In this document: positions 1 to 9,600 of the stretch, in pieces
Position numbering within the stretch: position 1 is the stretch's first letter
Layout: every line of letters starts with the position of its first letter
Origin: an uncultured Shimia sp.
Lineage (GTDB): Bacteria; Pseudomonadota; Alphaproteobacteria; Rhodobacterales; Rhodobacteraceae
NCBI RefSeq assembly: GCF_913054185.1
Contig: NZ_CAJXIV010000021.1
Coordinates: forward strand, 1 to 45,234
Direction of reading: 5' to 3'
Length of the DNA: 45,234 nt
Program-made: the position numbers and the translations under genes
Notes under the pieces: model-generated
The model's input: the letters and a program-made list of their open reading frames with translations, nothing else
What the model was told of the DNA's origin: nothing
Databases searched by the model: none

Positions 1-80
1 TTGAGATCTTGTTTCACCGCTGTGGTGCGGCGCGTGTTCATCATATGGGACGCCATGTCCCCAATCGAAGTAATTGCCAT
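1..80 (-). CDS. flgL: Flagellar hook-filament junction protein FlgL, N-terminal fragment (runs off the window)
   Basis: Only the first 26 codons are present; the gene continues beyond base 1. The reading begins MAITSIGDMASHMMNTRR, which resembles the N-terminal coiled-coil start of alphaproteobacterial FlgL/flagellin-like proteins. FlgL (HAP3) joins the hook to the filament. It starts 2 bases after the flgK stop codon, so it is almost certainly cotranscribed with flgE and flgK. The identification rests on the short sequence plus gene order (flgE, flgK, then flgL), so another hook-associated protein cannot be excluded. Confidence 0.7.
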   Translation of the reverse strand, partial: MAITSIGDMASHMMNTRRTTAVKQDL

Positions 81-82
81 TT

Positions 83-1537
83 TTACAACCTCAGCAGTTC
101 CTGCATCATTTCATCAACGGCCTGAATGAGCTTTGCATTGGCCGCGTAAGACTGTTCGACAAGCATCAGCATTTGCAGCTCCTGATCAGTGTCGACACCG
201 TCAATCAGCTCCATTTCCTCAAGCGAGGTGAGACGGGCATTAGCAAACGCCACATCCTGATCGCTCTGCACGCGCGCGCCGGAGATTCTGGACAAAAACT
301 TGCCGCTCATCTCACTCATGGAGACCGCTTTGCTGCCATAACCGCCAGACACCGGAACAATTTGGTCCTGCATCGCATCGAGCATCCGGTTCAGGTGGGT
401 CGCGTCACCCGCGTCCCCTGGCGCCGCGGCCCCAAGACCATCGCGCAGGCGCCAGGTCTCCCCGGCCCCGTCAATATCCACCAGATTGTTCAGCTCCAGA
501 CGGCCCGCCAGACCAACCTCATTGGCCACATTGAACGCCAATCCCGCATCAGTGAACAAACCTGCGTCGCCCGGTGCCAAAGTTGGGTCCATGGCCGGGT
601 CTTGATACCGCTCCACAAGGTTGCGGGCTGCTGCATCCAAGTCGGCCTGCGCCTGGGTGCCAAATTCATCGCGAATGGCAAATTGTGCGCCAATCGCGCC
701 ACCGGACAGCGCGCCTTTGTCGCTATCGATTCGCATCGGGTAACCGTTGATTGAGATGCCGTTCAACAGGCCATTGGCCTCGGTCATATGAGGCTCAACC
801 GTGCCCACTTCGGTAAATTCGATAGTGGCCGCTTTGCCGTCCAAAAGCACGGCGCCATTGGTGGTATAAAGTGCCATGCCACCACGATCTCGCGGGGTCA
901 TGCGCACCGGCACCAGCTCACCAATTTGGTCGACCAGCACCTGTCGTTGATCTTCCAACGACGCGGTTTCCTGGCCTTGGTTGATGGCGAGAGAAATCTT
1001 CCGGTTCACCTCTTCGGTCTGTTGAAGCAGCCCGTTGAGGTTTTCAATCATGTTGCCAATGTTGGAGTCTGCCTCCGTGCGCATTTTCTGAATGCCATCA
1101 GAGGCGTCGTTAAACGCATCTGCAATACGTTCCGCGTCTTGCGAGACATTGGCCAGGCGAATGTCGCTGTCCGGCGCACCGGTGGCCATCGCCAACGAGC
1201 TTTCAAAGCCCGCCATCACACCAGACAGGCTGGTTGGATCTTCCGGTGTGCCAACCACTTTTTCCAGGCGGTTGTAGAACATATTGGTCCCGGCGGCCAA
1301 AGCTGTGCCCGCATCTGCCAAACGACGTTCCGCGATGGTCACCGGGTTTACGTTGCGCGATGTGCCCTCGAGCTTAACCCCGCCCGAGTAGCCGTAAAGG
1401 GCGGCTGACTGATTCAGCGATCGCCGCCCATAACCTTCGGTCATGGCATTGGAGATGTTGGAAGACACCACCTCTGCCCGGCGCGCTGAGGCCGACAATC
1501 CAGTTAGTGCATTGGACAGAGCGCTTGAAATGCTCAT
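83..1537 (-). CDS. flgK: Flagellar hook-associated protein 1 (FlgK)
   Basis: This is the 484-residue hook-associated protein HAP1, which caps the hook and forms the junction to FlgL and the filament; it is secreted through the flagellar export apparatus, not by a signal peptide. The N-terminus (SALSNALTGLSASARRAEVV, then SNISNAMTEGYGRR) has the conserved rod/hook-family motif with the ASSNISN-like core. The C-terminus ends with EQSYAANAKLIQAVDEMMQELL, the matching heptad helix. The middle is variable, as expected. It lies 41 bases downstream of flgE and 2 bases upstream of flgL on the same strand, so these are one transcription unit. Length is in the usual range for alphaproteobacterial FlgK. 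Identification is secure. Confidence 0.95.
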   Translation of the reverse strand: MSISSALSNALTGLSASARRAEVVSSNISNAMTEGYGRRSLNQSAALYGYSGGVKLEGTSRNVNPVTIAERRLADAGTALAAGTNMFYNRLEKVVGTPEDPTSLSGVMAGFESSLAMATGAPDSDIRLANVSQDAERIADAFNDASDGIQKMRTEADSNIGNMIENLNGLLQQTEEVNRKISLAINQGQETASLEDQRQVLVDQIGELVPVRMTPRDRGGMALYTTNGAVLLDGKAATIEFTEVGTVEPHMTEANGLLNGISINGYPMRIDSDKGALSGGAIGAQFAIRDEFGTQAQADLDAAARNLVERYQDPAMDPTLAPGDAGLFTDAGLAFNVANEVGLAGRLELNNLVDIDGAGETWRLRDGLGAAAPGDAGDATHLNRMLDAMQDQIVPVSGGYGSKAVSMSEMSGKFLSRISGARVQSDQDVAFANARLTSLEEMELIDGVDTDQELQMLMLVEQSYAANAKLIQAVDEMMQELLRL

Positions 1538-1578
1538 GGCTTATCCTTTCCGGCCGACAACGGCCTCGGCGCGATTAT

Positions 1579-2886
1579 TTATCGTTTAATATTGGTGGTT
1601 TCTTGCAGCATCTCATCCACGGTCTGAATGACCTTGGCGTTGGTGCTGTAAGCCCGCTGAGTCTGGATCATGTCGGTCAGCTCACCCGCTACATCGGTGG
1701 CTGATTCTTCACGAACATAGGACAGAAGTTCACCAGACGGACCGGTGCCAGCATCCCACATAAAGTAAGGACCACTTTCGTTGGACGGCACATAGGTTTG
1801 GAAATCCAGCGAGATGCCCATGCCATTGGGGTTGGGCACATCTACCAACGGAATTTGCGCGATAGTCCGGGTGATCCCGGTATCAAAATAGGCATGCACG
1901 TAGCCGTTGTTGTCCACCTCAACAGAGGTCATGGACCCCACCGGAGCGCCGTCTTTGTCGATGTTGAGTGGGGCGTAATCATCGCCGAGCTGACTCATGC
2001 CACCCTCGGTGCCTATCATGCCGATACTGAACTCCAACGGACCGCCAGCCACGTTCAGAATCGCGCTACCGGTCAGCGGGTCATAAGCGCCACCTGGAGG
2101 GTTGGACACCACGGCCTGAAGCAGACCACCGGTGGTGCGGCCGTCGTCAAAGGTCATGGTGTAGTCACCAATGATGGCACCGCCGGAAGCGGAATCACGG
2201 ATGACCATCTGCCATTCGTTGGAGGCACCGGCAGCTGGAACAGTTGGGGTGAATTCGATGCTCAGAGTCTCTGCCTGGCCAAGGTTACCGTGATACTCAA
2301 TGCTCAAGGTTTCCATGGTGCCCGCCGCACCGGCAACAGTGGAGGTCGCGGGCAGGTTCACACCCAGATCAACAGACGTGGTTGGAGACCCAACCAGCTG
2401 TGACGTCAAAAGCCGCACAGGGCTGAGACCTGTGTCGGTGTCACGCGGATAATTCGGAATGCTGCCGTCGGCAGAAGCAGGCCAACCCATCAAGGCCAAT
2501 CCGCCTTCTGTCACCAAATACCCATCCGCATCCGGGCGGAACGAGCCGGTTGTGGCCAACATCATCGGCGGGCTTGTATCGCCAGCTTTGATGGCCGTTG
2601 CGGCGGTCACAGGAATAAAGCCCCGGCCACGCACCGCCAAATCGGTTGGGTTTGTGGTTGGCGTCAGAGAACCGCCTTCATCAATCAAACGGTAAGAGTT
2701 CGCCTGCACGCCCCCTGCGGAGTATTTACCACCCTTGGCACCGGTCACCATCGACTGGAAATCAGTCTCAACCCGACGGTAACCGTAGGTCGCAGAGTTC
2801 GCGATGTTGTCAGAGATGGTCGCCAAACGGGTGGCATTGGCATTGAGCCCGGCCACTCCGGCATTAAGCGAAGAGGAAATCGACAT
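1579..2886 (-). CDS. flgE: Flagellar hook protein FlgE
   Basis: The 435-residue protein builds the flagellar hook, the universal joint outside the outer membrane. The N-terminus MSISSSLNAGVAGLNANATR followed by SDNIANSATYGYRR carries the rod/hook signature. The C-terminus (GELTDMIQTQRAYSTNAKVI, then QTVDEMLQ) is the paired helix of hook proteins. The middle has the FlgE D2-type beta-rich region. The start is well supported: AAAGG lies six bases before the ATG. It is the first gene of flgE-flgK-flgL. A CtrA-like box lies about 58 bases upstream, so cell-cycle-type control of this operon is plausible. Flagellar basal-body rod proteins share the terminal motifs, but length and position favour FlgE. 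Confidence 0.93.
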   Translation of the reverse strand: MSISSSLNAGVAGLNANATRLATISDNIANSATYGYRRVETDFQSMVTGAKGGKYSAGGVQANSYRLIDEGGSLTPTTNPTDLAVRGRGFIPVTAATAIKAGDTSPPMMLATTGSFRPDADGYLVTEGGLALMGWPASADGSIPNYPRDTDTGLSPVRLLTSQLVGSPTTSVDLGVNLPATSTVAGAAGTMETLSIEYHGNLGQAETLSIEFTPTVPAAGASNEWQMVIRDSASGGAIIGDYTMTFDDGRTTGGLLQAVVSNPPGGAYDPLTGSAILNVAGGPLEFSIGMIGTEGGMSQLGDDYAPLNIDKDGAPVGSMTSVEVDNNGYVHAYFDTGITRTIAQIPLVDVPNPNGMGISLDFQTYVPSNESGPYFMWDAGTGPSGELLSYVREESATDVAGELTDMIQTQRAYSTNAKVIQTVDEMLQETTNIKR

Positions 2887-2944
2887 GGTACGCCTTTCTG
2901 CTGTATCAATTCGGTCGTCGTCTGTTTGGTTACGACAATCGGAA

Positions 2945-2960
2945 TTAACAGCGGCCTAAC
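2945..2960 (+). promoter_or_regulatory. CtrA-like box upstream of flgE
   Basis: The sequence TTAA, seven bases, CTAAC matches the alphaproteobacterial CtrA consensus TTAA-N7-TTAAC with one mismatch. It sits 58 bases upstream of the flgE ATG, written on the strand opposite to the gene. A second box of the same kind and orientation lies upstream of motB, which strengthens the reading. CtrA control of flagellar genes is established in several alphaproteobacteria; binding here is inference. Confidence 0.5.
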
Positions 2961-2984
2961 GGCGTACCATATTTCCTTTTTTGC

Positions 2985-3815
2985 TCAGCGATCCGATCTT
3001 AGCAGAATGATCTCGATCCGGTTGTTTCGCAGGTCGCGCGGCACATTTGACACCCGTTCACGATCCGCGTGCCCGGTCACTCGCGCCACCCGTTCTGTCT
3101 CCAGACCATAGGTTTCCATCAGCTTGCGCAGCTCATCTGCGCGAATCGATGACAGTTGCCAACTGGTATTTTCCCGCACTGTAATCAAGTTACTGCGCAC
3201 ATGCCCTTCGACCGCCACTCGGTTGGTCACCATATTGGACACCTCCGCCAGAACCTTGGCCAGATCCACAAGGATCGGCATCGGCACCGCGCTCTTTGGC
3301 TTAAACAGACGTTCCGCTTCGGAATCAAAGATTTCGATCACCAGCCCTTCGTCGGTCAATCGTGTGACCACGTGTTTCAAGACGTTGTCAGCCAGCAGAC
3401 TCTCGCCTCCGCCGCCAATCAACATGTCTTCAACCTTTGCGAAGTCGGCATCATCGCTGCCGCTGCCAGGTTGTTGAAACTCAACCGGATCCGGATTGTC
3501 CTTAAGCGCGGTTGGCAATCCGCCAACGCCTGCGTGTGACAGGATATTGTGCTCCTGCACACTATCGCCACCAAACATAGCGTTGCCACCACCGGACACT
3601 TTGTTCAGTGGCACCGTTGGGCTGAAGAATTCTGCAATCCCCAGCCGTTGTTGTTCTGTTGTCGCGTTGATCAGCCACATCAGCAAAAAGAATGCCATCA
3701 TGGCGGTCACAAAATCCGCGTATGCAATTTTCCACGCCCCACCGTGGTGTCCGCCGCCTGCGATGACCTTCTTACGTTTTATGATCACCGGAGCGACGTT
3801 GGAATTACTAGCCAT
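2985..3815 (-). CDS. motB: Flagellar motor stator protein MotB
   Basis: The 276-residue protein is the peptidoglycan-binding half of the MotA/MotB proton-driven stator. The N-terminus is cytoplasmic and basic, followed by one membrane helix starting AYADFVTAMMAFFLLMWLIN, whose Asp34 is the conserved proton-carrying residue. A long periplasmic linker leads to an OmpA/MotB-like domain, recognisable near the C-terminus in EGHVRS, SIRADELRKLMETYG, and GHADRERV...NRIEIILLR. I chose the ATG at 3815 because AAGGTG lies six bases upstream; an ATG at 3821 and a GTG at 3848 are also in frame. motA is not in this window. A CtrA-like box lies 48 bases upstream. Confidence 0.92.
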   Translation of the reverse strand: MASNSNVAPVIIKRKKVIAGGGHHGGAWKIAYADFVTAMMAFFLLMWLINATTEQQRLGIAEFFSPTVPLNKVSGGGNAMFGGDSVQEHNILSHAGVGGLPTALKDNPDPVEFQQPGSGSDDADFAKVEDMLIGGGGESLLADNVLKHVVTRLTDEGLVIEIFDSEAERLFKPKSAVPMPILVDLAKVLAEVSNMVTNRVAVEGHVRSNLITVRENTSWQLSSIRADELRKLMETYGLETERVARVTGHADRERVSNVPRDLRNNRIEIILLRSDR

Positions 3816-3862
3816 CGCCATCACCTTTTTCTCACCCTGACACGACACCTAATCGGCAGCTC

Positions 3863-3878
3863 TTACTCCCGCCTTAAC
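3863..3878 (+). promoter_or_regulatory. CtrA-like box upstream of motB
   Basis: TTAC, seven bases, TTAAC matches TTAA-N7-TTAAC with one mismatch. It lies 48 bases upstream of the chosen motB start, in the same orientation and at about the same distance as the box before flgE. Confidence 0.5.
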
Positions 3879-3899
3879 ATATGGAATACATGAGAAATT

Positions 3900-4631
3900 T
3901 TAGGGATTTTTCGAGTCTCCCGGAACGGGATCACCTACCAAAGATGCGCTCAAAATTTGCATAAAATCGCGCCGGTCCAAGCCGGCCTCAATCACCGGCC
4001 CAATCTGCACCTCTACTGTGCCCGGGAACTTCAACCAACTGCCATGCGGCCATACCGCGCCGGAGTTCAACCGGACCGGCACTGCTGGCACACCGGCCAG
4101 CTGATACAGCACCCCAACCCCGGCCTGCGGTGCATCCGCGTCCTGACGACGTGTGCCGCTGGGAAAAATCACCAAACTCCGGCCATCTTTCACCGCTGTC
4201 GCCCCCGCACGAAACCCCGCGCGCATAGCATCCGCGCTTGTCCCAGCCGTCACCGGAATATGACCAAACTTGCGCACCACCGGGCCAAACACCGGATAGG
4301 AAAAAATTGGCGCTTTGGCGTACATCACCGGATGATCAAACAGCACTTGGAAAAACAACGTCTCCCAGGTGCTTTCATGTTGGGACGCGATCAACACCGC
4401 CCCCTTTGGCAGCTGATCCTGTCCCACAACCCGATACCTGATGCCGCACACACTGCGCAGCAGCCACAACAGCACCCACAGATAGCGATCGACAATGGCG
4501 TAGACAGTCCGGCGCGGTCCACGCAACGCAGGCCAACACAACAGAAACGGCACCGCCGCAAGGCCAGCCAGAACATAAAACAAAACGCTTCGCACAAAGA
4601 CGACGGGGAGAGACTGTTGCAGCCTATGCAT
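3900..4631 (-). CDS. plsC: 1-acyl-sn-glycerol-3-phosphate acyltransferase (PlsC family)
   Basis: The 243-residue membrane-associated enzyme is predicted to acylate lysophosphatidic acid to phosphatidic acid in phospholipid synthesis. There is a hydrophobic N-terminus (about residues 13-40), then the acyltransferase blocks: SQHESTWETLFF (motif I region) and FPSGTRR (motif III, normally FPEGTR). The acidic residue of the HX4D catalytic pair is Glu instead of Asp. The ATG at 4631 is preferred over an in-frame TTG at 4643. No strong ribosome binding site is visible. It diverges from tamA. Other PlsC-family acyltransferases, for example ornithine-lipid or hopanoid-related ones, cannot be ruled out from sequence alone. 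Confidence 0.85.
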   Translation of the reverse strand: MHRLQQSLPVVFVRSVLFYVLAGLAAVPFLLCWPALRGPRRTVYAIVDRYLWVLLWLLRSVCGIRYRVVGQDQLPKGAVLIASQHESTWETLFFQVLFDHPVMYAKAPIFSYPVFGPVVRKFGHIPVTAGTSADAMRAGFRAGATAVKDGRSLVIFPSGTRRQDADAPQAGVGVLYQLAGVPAVPVRLNSGAVWPHGSWLKFPGTVEVQIGPVIEAGLDRRDFMQILSASLVGDPVPGDSKNP

Positions 4632-4766
4632 AAGAATTCTCAAGACAATGTGTCTCTGTCATACGCTGAGACTGTTTTTTTTCAAAGCGCGGTCTCACCA
4701 ATCCTGTGCGAAGTATGTGATTGCCGTATGGCCACGGAGTCACGCTTGGTCTAGTCTGCCGCTAAG

Positions 4767-4789
4767 GGGCAACATTCTGCCTGTTGCCC
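4767..4789. repeat. Perfect inverted repeat upstream of tamA
   Basis: Arms GGGCAACA and TGTTGCCC are separated by seven bases, 29 bases before the tamA ATG. It could be an operator or a leader hairpin of the tamA-tamB transcript; nothing in the sequence decides between them. Confidence 0.5.
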
Positions 4790-4817
4790 AAGCATTTTGA
4801 AGAGTTTTTTGTCGCGC

Positions 4818-6641
4818 ATGGGGGATGCTTTGCAAACAGGCGCACGGTGGGTCCAGTTTTCGGGCAAAACGACGATTTTGGCGACAGCTCTGAGCCTGGC
4901 TTTGGCCATGCCGGTAGCCGCTTTTGACATCCAGCTGACAACACCCAACGGCGATGAAGATCTACAAGCCAGGTTGTTGGCCGCCACCCTGACCCACTCC
5001 GCCAAAGAAGAGGGCAGCTCTGATCCGCAGGACATCATTGCTGCCGCGCAATCCGACTATCGCCGAATGGTCAGCACACTGTACTCCCTTGGGTATTTCA
5101 GCCCCAAAGTGTCCATCCGCGTGGACGGCCAAGAAGCCCACAACATCTCTCCCTTTGCGAGCAAATCCTCGATCGGTCAGGTTGTTTATCAAATCGATCC
5201 CGGCCCGAGTTTCACGTTTGGCAAAACAGACATTGCCCCCATTGTGCCCGCCACAGAGCTGCCAGAAAGCTTCGCTCCACGACAGCCCGCGAGCCTGCCC
5301 GCAATCTCAGACGCGGCCCGCGCTGGCGTAGATGGCTGGCGCGACGAAGGCCACGCCAAGGCCAAAGTTGGGGATCAAAGCATCACCGCTGATCACAAAA
5401 AGGCCACGCTGGACGTCGATCTGACCATGGCCCCAGGGCCAAAATTGACTTTCGGCAAGCTGATCTACCAAGACCAATCCAAAGTGCGCCCAGAGCGCGT
5501 ACATGAAATTGCCGACCTGCCGGAAGGAGAAACCTTCAGCCCTCAAACCGTGGCACAAGTCTCTGCCCGCCTGCGGCGCACCGAGACCTTTCGCACTGTG
5601 GATTTGCGCGAGGCAGAAGACCCCAACCCGGATGGCACCCTGGATATGGAACTGGCATTGGTGGACAACCCACCCCGCCGGTTTGGCTTTGGCGCCGAGT
5701 TGGAAAGCCGCGACGGCTTAAGCCTGTCGGCTTATTGGTTGCACCGAAACCTACGCGGCGGCGCAGAAAACCTGCGCTTTGATTTCGCGATTGAAAACCT
5801 CGGTGCGCAAAACAGCGGCGTGAACTACCGGCTTGGCACGCTTTACACCCGCCCCGCCACGTTTGGCTCCAACACCGCACTGACACTGGGGGCGGAACTC
5901 AAACAAGAAGACGAAGACCTTTATTGGCTGCGTCAGCTGTCTGTGGTCGCAGGTGTCAAAACCATCCACTCCGAGCGCTTTGAAACATCCGCAGGCCTGG
6001 GTCTCTTTTTCTCAGACGTGGACGACAATTACGGCAAACGTAAGCTGCATCTCTTCGGTGTGCCGGTGACCACCAAAATGGATCGTCGCGACAACATTGC
6101 CAACCCCACCCGCGGCTACTACGTCGAAGGAAACGCCTTTCCCTATTACGGTTTTGGGGAGGCCGACAGCGCCCTTTACCTGAAGGGCGACCTGCGCGGA
6201 TATCGCGGATTTGGCGCGGATAACGGATTCATCGCCGCCGGGCGTTTGCAATTTGGCACCATCTTGGGGCCGGAAATCCGTAACACGCCCCCGGATCTTC
6301 TGTTTTACTCCGGCGGCGGCGGCACCGTGCGTGGTCAGCCGTATCAGTCCAACTTTGTGACGGTAAACGGCGTGGACAGCGGCGGCCTGTCCTTTTTGGG
6401 CCTCTCCGGCGAAATGCGTGTGAAGATCAGCAGCCATTTCTCTGCCGTGGCCTTTTATGATGCCGGCTTCGTCGGTGAAAAATCTGACTTCAGCGGTGAC
6501 GGCAATTGGCACTCCGGTGCCGGTTTGGGTGTACGTTATAACACCGGTTTTGGCCCGCTGCGGCTTGACCTCGCCACGCCAGTCAACGGCGACACCGGCG
6601 ATGGCCTGCAACTCTACATCGGGATTGGACACGCGTACTGA
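4818..6641 (+). CDS. tamA: Translocation and assembly module outer-membrane protein TamA
   Basis: The 607-residue Omp85-family protein partners TamB in moving and folding proteins, and probably lipids, at the outer membrane. A signal peptide ends near residue 35 (MPVAA, then FDIQL). POTRA domains follow (roughly 40-230), then a 16-strand barrel. The conserved loop-6 motif appears as GGTVRGQPYQS, and the last strand ends in aromatic-rich IGIGHAY. Its stop overlaps the tamB start by one base (TGATG), which marks a translationally coupled operon. The start is uncertain: the ATG at 4818 gives a good signal peptide but lacks a clear ribosome binding site; a TTG at 4797 and a TTG at 4830 are alternatives. 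A BamA role is unlikely because it is paired with tamB and is short. Confidence 0.9.
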   Translation: MGDALQTGARWVQFSGKTTILATALSLALAMPVAAFDIQLTTPNGDEDLQARLLAATLTHSAKEEGSSDPQDIIAAAQSDYRRMVSTLYSLGYFSPKVSIRVDGQEAHNISPFASKSSIGQVVYQIDPGPSFTFGKTDIAPIVPATELPESFAPRQPASLPAISDAARAGVDGWRDEGHAKAKVGDQSITADHKKATLDVDLTMAPGPKLTFGKLIYQDQSKVRPERVHEIADLPEGETFSPQTVAQVSARLRRTETFRTVDLREAEDPNPDGTLDMELALVDNPPRRFGFGAELESRDGLSLSAYWLHRNLRGGAENLRFDFAIENLGAQNSGVNYRLGTLYTRPATFGSNTALTLGAELKQEDEDLYWLRQLSVVAGVKTIHSERFETSAGLGLFFSDVDDNYGKRKLHLFGVPVTTKMDRRDNIANPTRGYYVEGNAFPYYGFGEADSALYLKGDLRGYRGFGADNGFIAAGRLQFGTILGPEIRNTPPDLLFYSGGGGTVRGQPYQSNFVTVNGVDSGGLSFLGLSGEMRVKISSHFSAVAFYDAGFVGEKSDFSGDGNWHSGAGLGVRYNTGFGPLRLDLATPVNGDTGDGLQLYIGIGHAY

Positions 6642-9600
6642 TGCGGTATCTCGCCCTCCTTCTCTGCCTGATCTGGCCTCTGACACTTGCGGCACAAGAG
6701 GCCGAGCAGCCTGAGGCCAGCGACGAAGACAAAGGCATGCTGACCAATTTTCTGGAGGATGCGCTGTCAGGCGATGGCCGCACGGTTGAGGTCATTGGCC
6801 TCAAAGGCGCAATCAGCTCCAACGCCACCGTCGAAGAAATCCGCATGTCCGATGCCGATGGCCCCTGGCTGACCATGCGTGGCATGACGCTCAATTGGAA
6901 CCGCCTCGCCGTTCTGCGCGGCAACATCAACATCAACGAGTTGAGCGCCAACGAGATCATCCTCGCCCGTGCCCCCGCGCCCAATCCCAATGCGCCACCC
7001 ACGGCTGAGGCCACCCCGTTCTCGCTGCCCGAGCTGCCGGTCAGCATCAACATTCAGTCGCTAAAAGCAGATCGCATCACGCTGGGGGAGAGCTTTTTGG
7101 GAGAAGAGCTTAATCTCTCCCTCACCGCACGCCTGATCCTCGAAGGCGGCAACGGCGAAGCTCTGTTAACGGCCGCACGCCTAGATGGCCCAGCGGCTCG
7201 TTTTGCCTTGGACGGAGCCTACTCCAACGAAACCCGAAATCTGCGCGTGGATCTGCAAGTGCACGAAGACGCAGGCGGGCTGCTAGTCACCAAGGCCAAA
7301 ATCCCCGGCGAGCCACCCATGGCGCTCACGGTGTTAGGCGACGGCTCCCTTGACGATTTCATCGCCGACATCCTGCTGACCAGTGATGGCGAACAGCGAC
7401 TCGCAGGCTCTGTCGAATTGGCCACCGAGCCAGGGGCCACTCCGGAAAGCGCCGCAACTCAGGTGGTCCGCGCTGATCTTGGCGGCAACATGGCGCCGCT
7501 CTTTGCACCGGATTACAAAGATTTCCTGGGCGAAAACATTGGCTTCAGCACACTTCTGCGCCGCTTTGGCGATGGCCGCATCACCTTGCAACAACTCTTG
7601 CTCAGCTCCCGTTCCCTGAATTTGAACGGCGAAATGGCGATTGACGCAAACGGATTGCCAGACAGCTTTGATCTGGACATCCAACTGCGCGACGAAACCG
7701 GCAAACCAGTGTTGCTGCCGCTCAAAGGCCCCAAAAATTTCGTGCAGAGCGCCGAACTGGCTGCGAAGTTTGATCACGAAAGTGGCGATCGCTGGACCTT
7801 GAGCGGCACAGTGGACGATCTCAAAACCGACACACTCACATTGGCGCGTGTGGCACTGTTTGGCGAAGGCACATTGCAGGAAGAGCCCACGCCACGTGTG
7901 GAAGCCCAGCTTCAGATGGGCATGCGGGGACTACAGTTGTCTGATCCTGACCTTGCCACAGTTGTTGGTTCAAATGGCGGTTTCCAAGGCGATGTGGTCT
8001 GGGAAAAGGATGTTGGGCTGACGCTGTCCAACTACAGACTGCGCACCAACAGCCTTGGGTCAAACGGCACTGTGCACGTCAGCGGCAGTGGCCAAGACTT
8101 GATGGTCGACGCGGACGCCACACTCAAAGTCGACAACATCTCGCTGTTCTCCACCTTTGCCAAACGCGACCTCGCTGGCGCGCTGAACGCTCAACTCAAA
8201 GGGGCCGTTCTGCCCGTGTCACAAGGCTTTGACCTCACGCTTAGTGCCACGGGCCAAGACCTCAAAATCGCTGATCCACGCGCCGACGCGCTGCTGGCGG
8301 GGACCAGCACGGTATCCGTATCCGCCAAACGGGACAAAACTGGCATCACCCTGCGCGACGTAAACGTAAAAACTCCACAGCTCTCCGCCGCCGGGGCCGG
8401 CACACTTGCCAGCCAAAACAGCGATCTCACTTTTGAAGCGGCTCTCAACGAGTTGGCACTGGTGCTCGAAGGCATCAACGGCCCCGCCACCGCCAAAGGT
8501 CGCGCGGTGCAAACCGGCGCCGATTGGGCTTTTGATCTCTCGGCCAAGGCCCCTGCGCAAACCACCGCCACCATCCGGGCCACCCTGCCGAAATCCGGCA
8601 ACGGCGCGGCTGACATTGATCTGGAAGTGGGCCAGGTGCAGGTCTTTGTGCCCGAACTGCCTGGCAAAGCGCGCATCCAAGCCTCCGCGGAGCAGGCACC
8701 CAACGGCTGGAAAGTTGATTTCAAAGGCACCGGCCCGTTTGACACCAAAGGTGCCGGCCAGGGTTTGATTGACCCCACGGGCGACGCCAATGACATCTCC
8801 GTGGCTGGAACCGTGCCGCTCGCCGCAGCCAATATCTTTTTGCAGCCCAACTCCATTCAAGGCATCGCCAACTACGACCTGCGCCTCAAAGGTGCGCTCG
8901 GACCGGAGGCGGTCACAGGAACGGTTTCACTGGGCGGCGCCCGCTTTGTTCTTCCGGATTTGCGGGTCGCCTTTGAGGACATTCGCGGCACTGTTGGCCT
9001 CAACGGTCGGGCTGCCGATCTCAACATCACGACACAATTCTCCGGCGGCGGCCAAATTAGTGTTGCCGGCAACGTGGCCCTCGCGCCACCGTTCTCCGCC
9101 AACCTGCCGGTCACCCTGACAGATATCATTATCCAACAGGGTCAACTTCTCAAAACCGAGTTGGATGGCACCATCACCCTGTCTGGCCCGCTCACTGGTG
9201 GCGGCAACATCAGCGGCAATATCTTGCTTGGCAAAACCGACATTCACGTCACACCTGCTGGGCTGTCCGGCGCCGGTCCCATTCCGGAAATCCGCCACAT
9301 CAACGAACCCGCACAAGTGCGCCTCACCCGGGATCGCGCAGGGCTGATTGCGAAAAAGAAAAGCGGCTCCTCTGCGCCCTCCTTTGGCCTGGACGTGGAC
9401 ATTCAGACAACAGAACGCATCGCAGTGCGCGGCTTGGGTCTGAACGCCGACTTCCACGGTGGTATGAAAATTGGCGGCACCACCAATGACATCCGCCCCA
9501 ACGGCGAGATTGATCTGATCCGCGGTCGCCTGTCTTTCCTGGCAAAAAACTTCGAGTTGGATGAGGGGCGCATTTCCATGCTGGGGGATCTGGTCCCCAC

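Noticed and set aside
2887-2968. Hairpin of GGTACGCC and GGCGTACC that could hide the flgE ribosome binding site
   Set aside because: The arms are 66 bases apart and a CtrA-driven start would probably lie between them, so the upstream arm would not be in the mRNA. It may still be chance.
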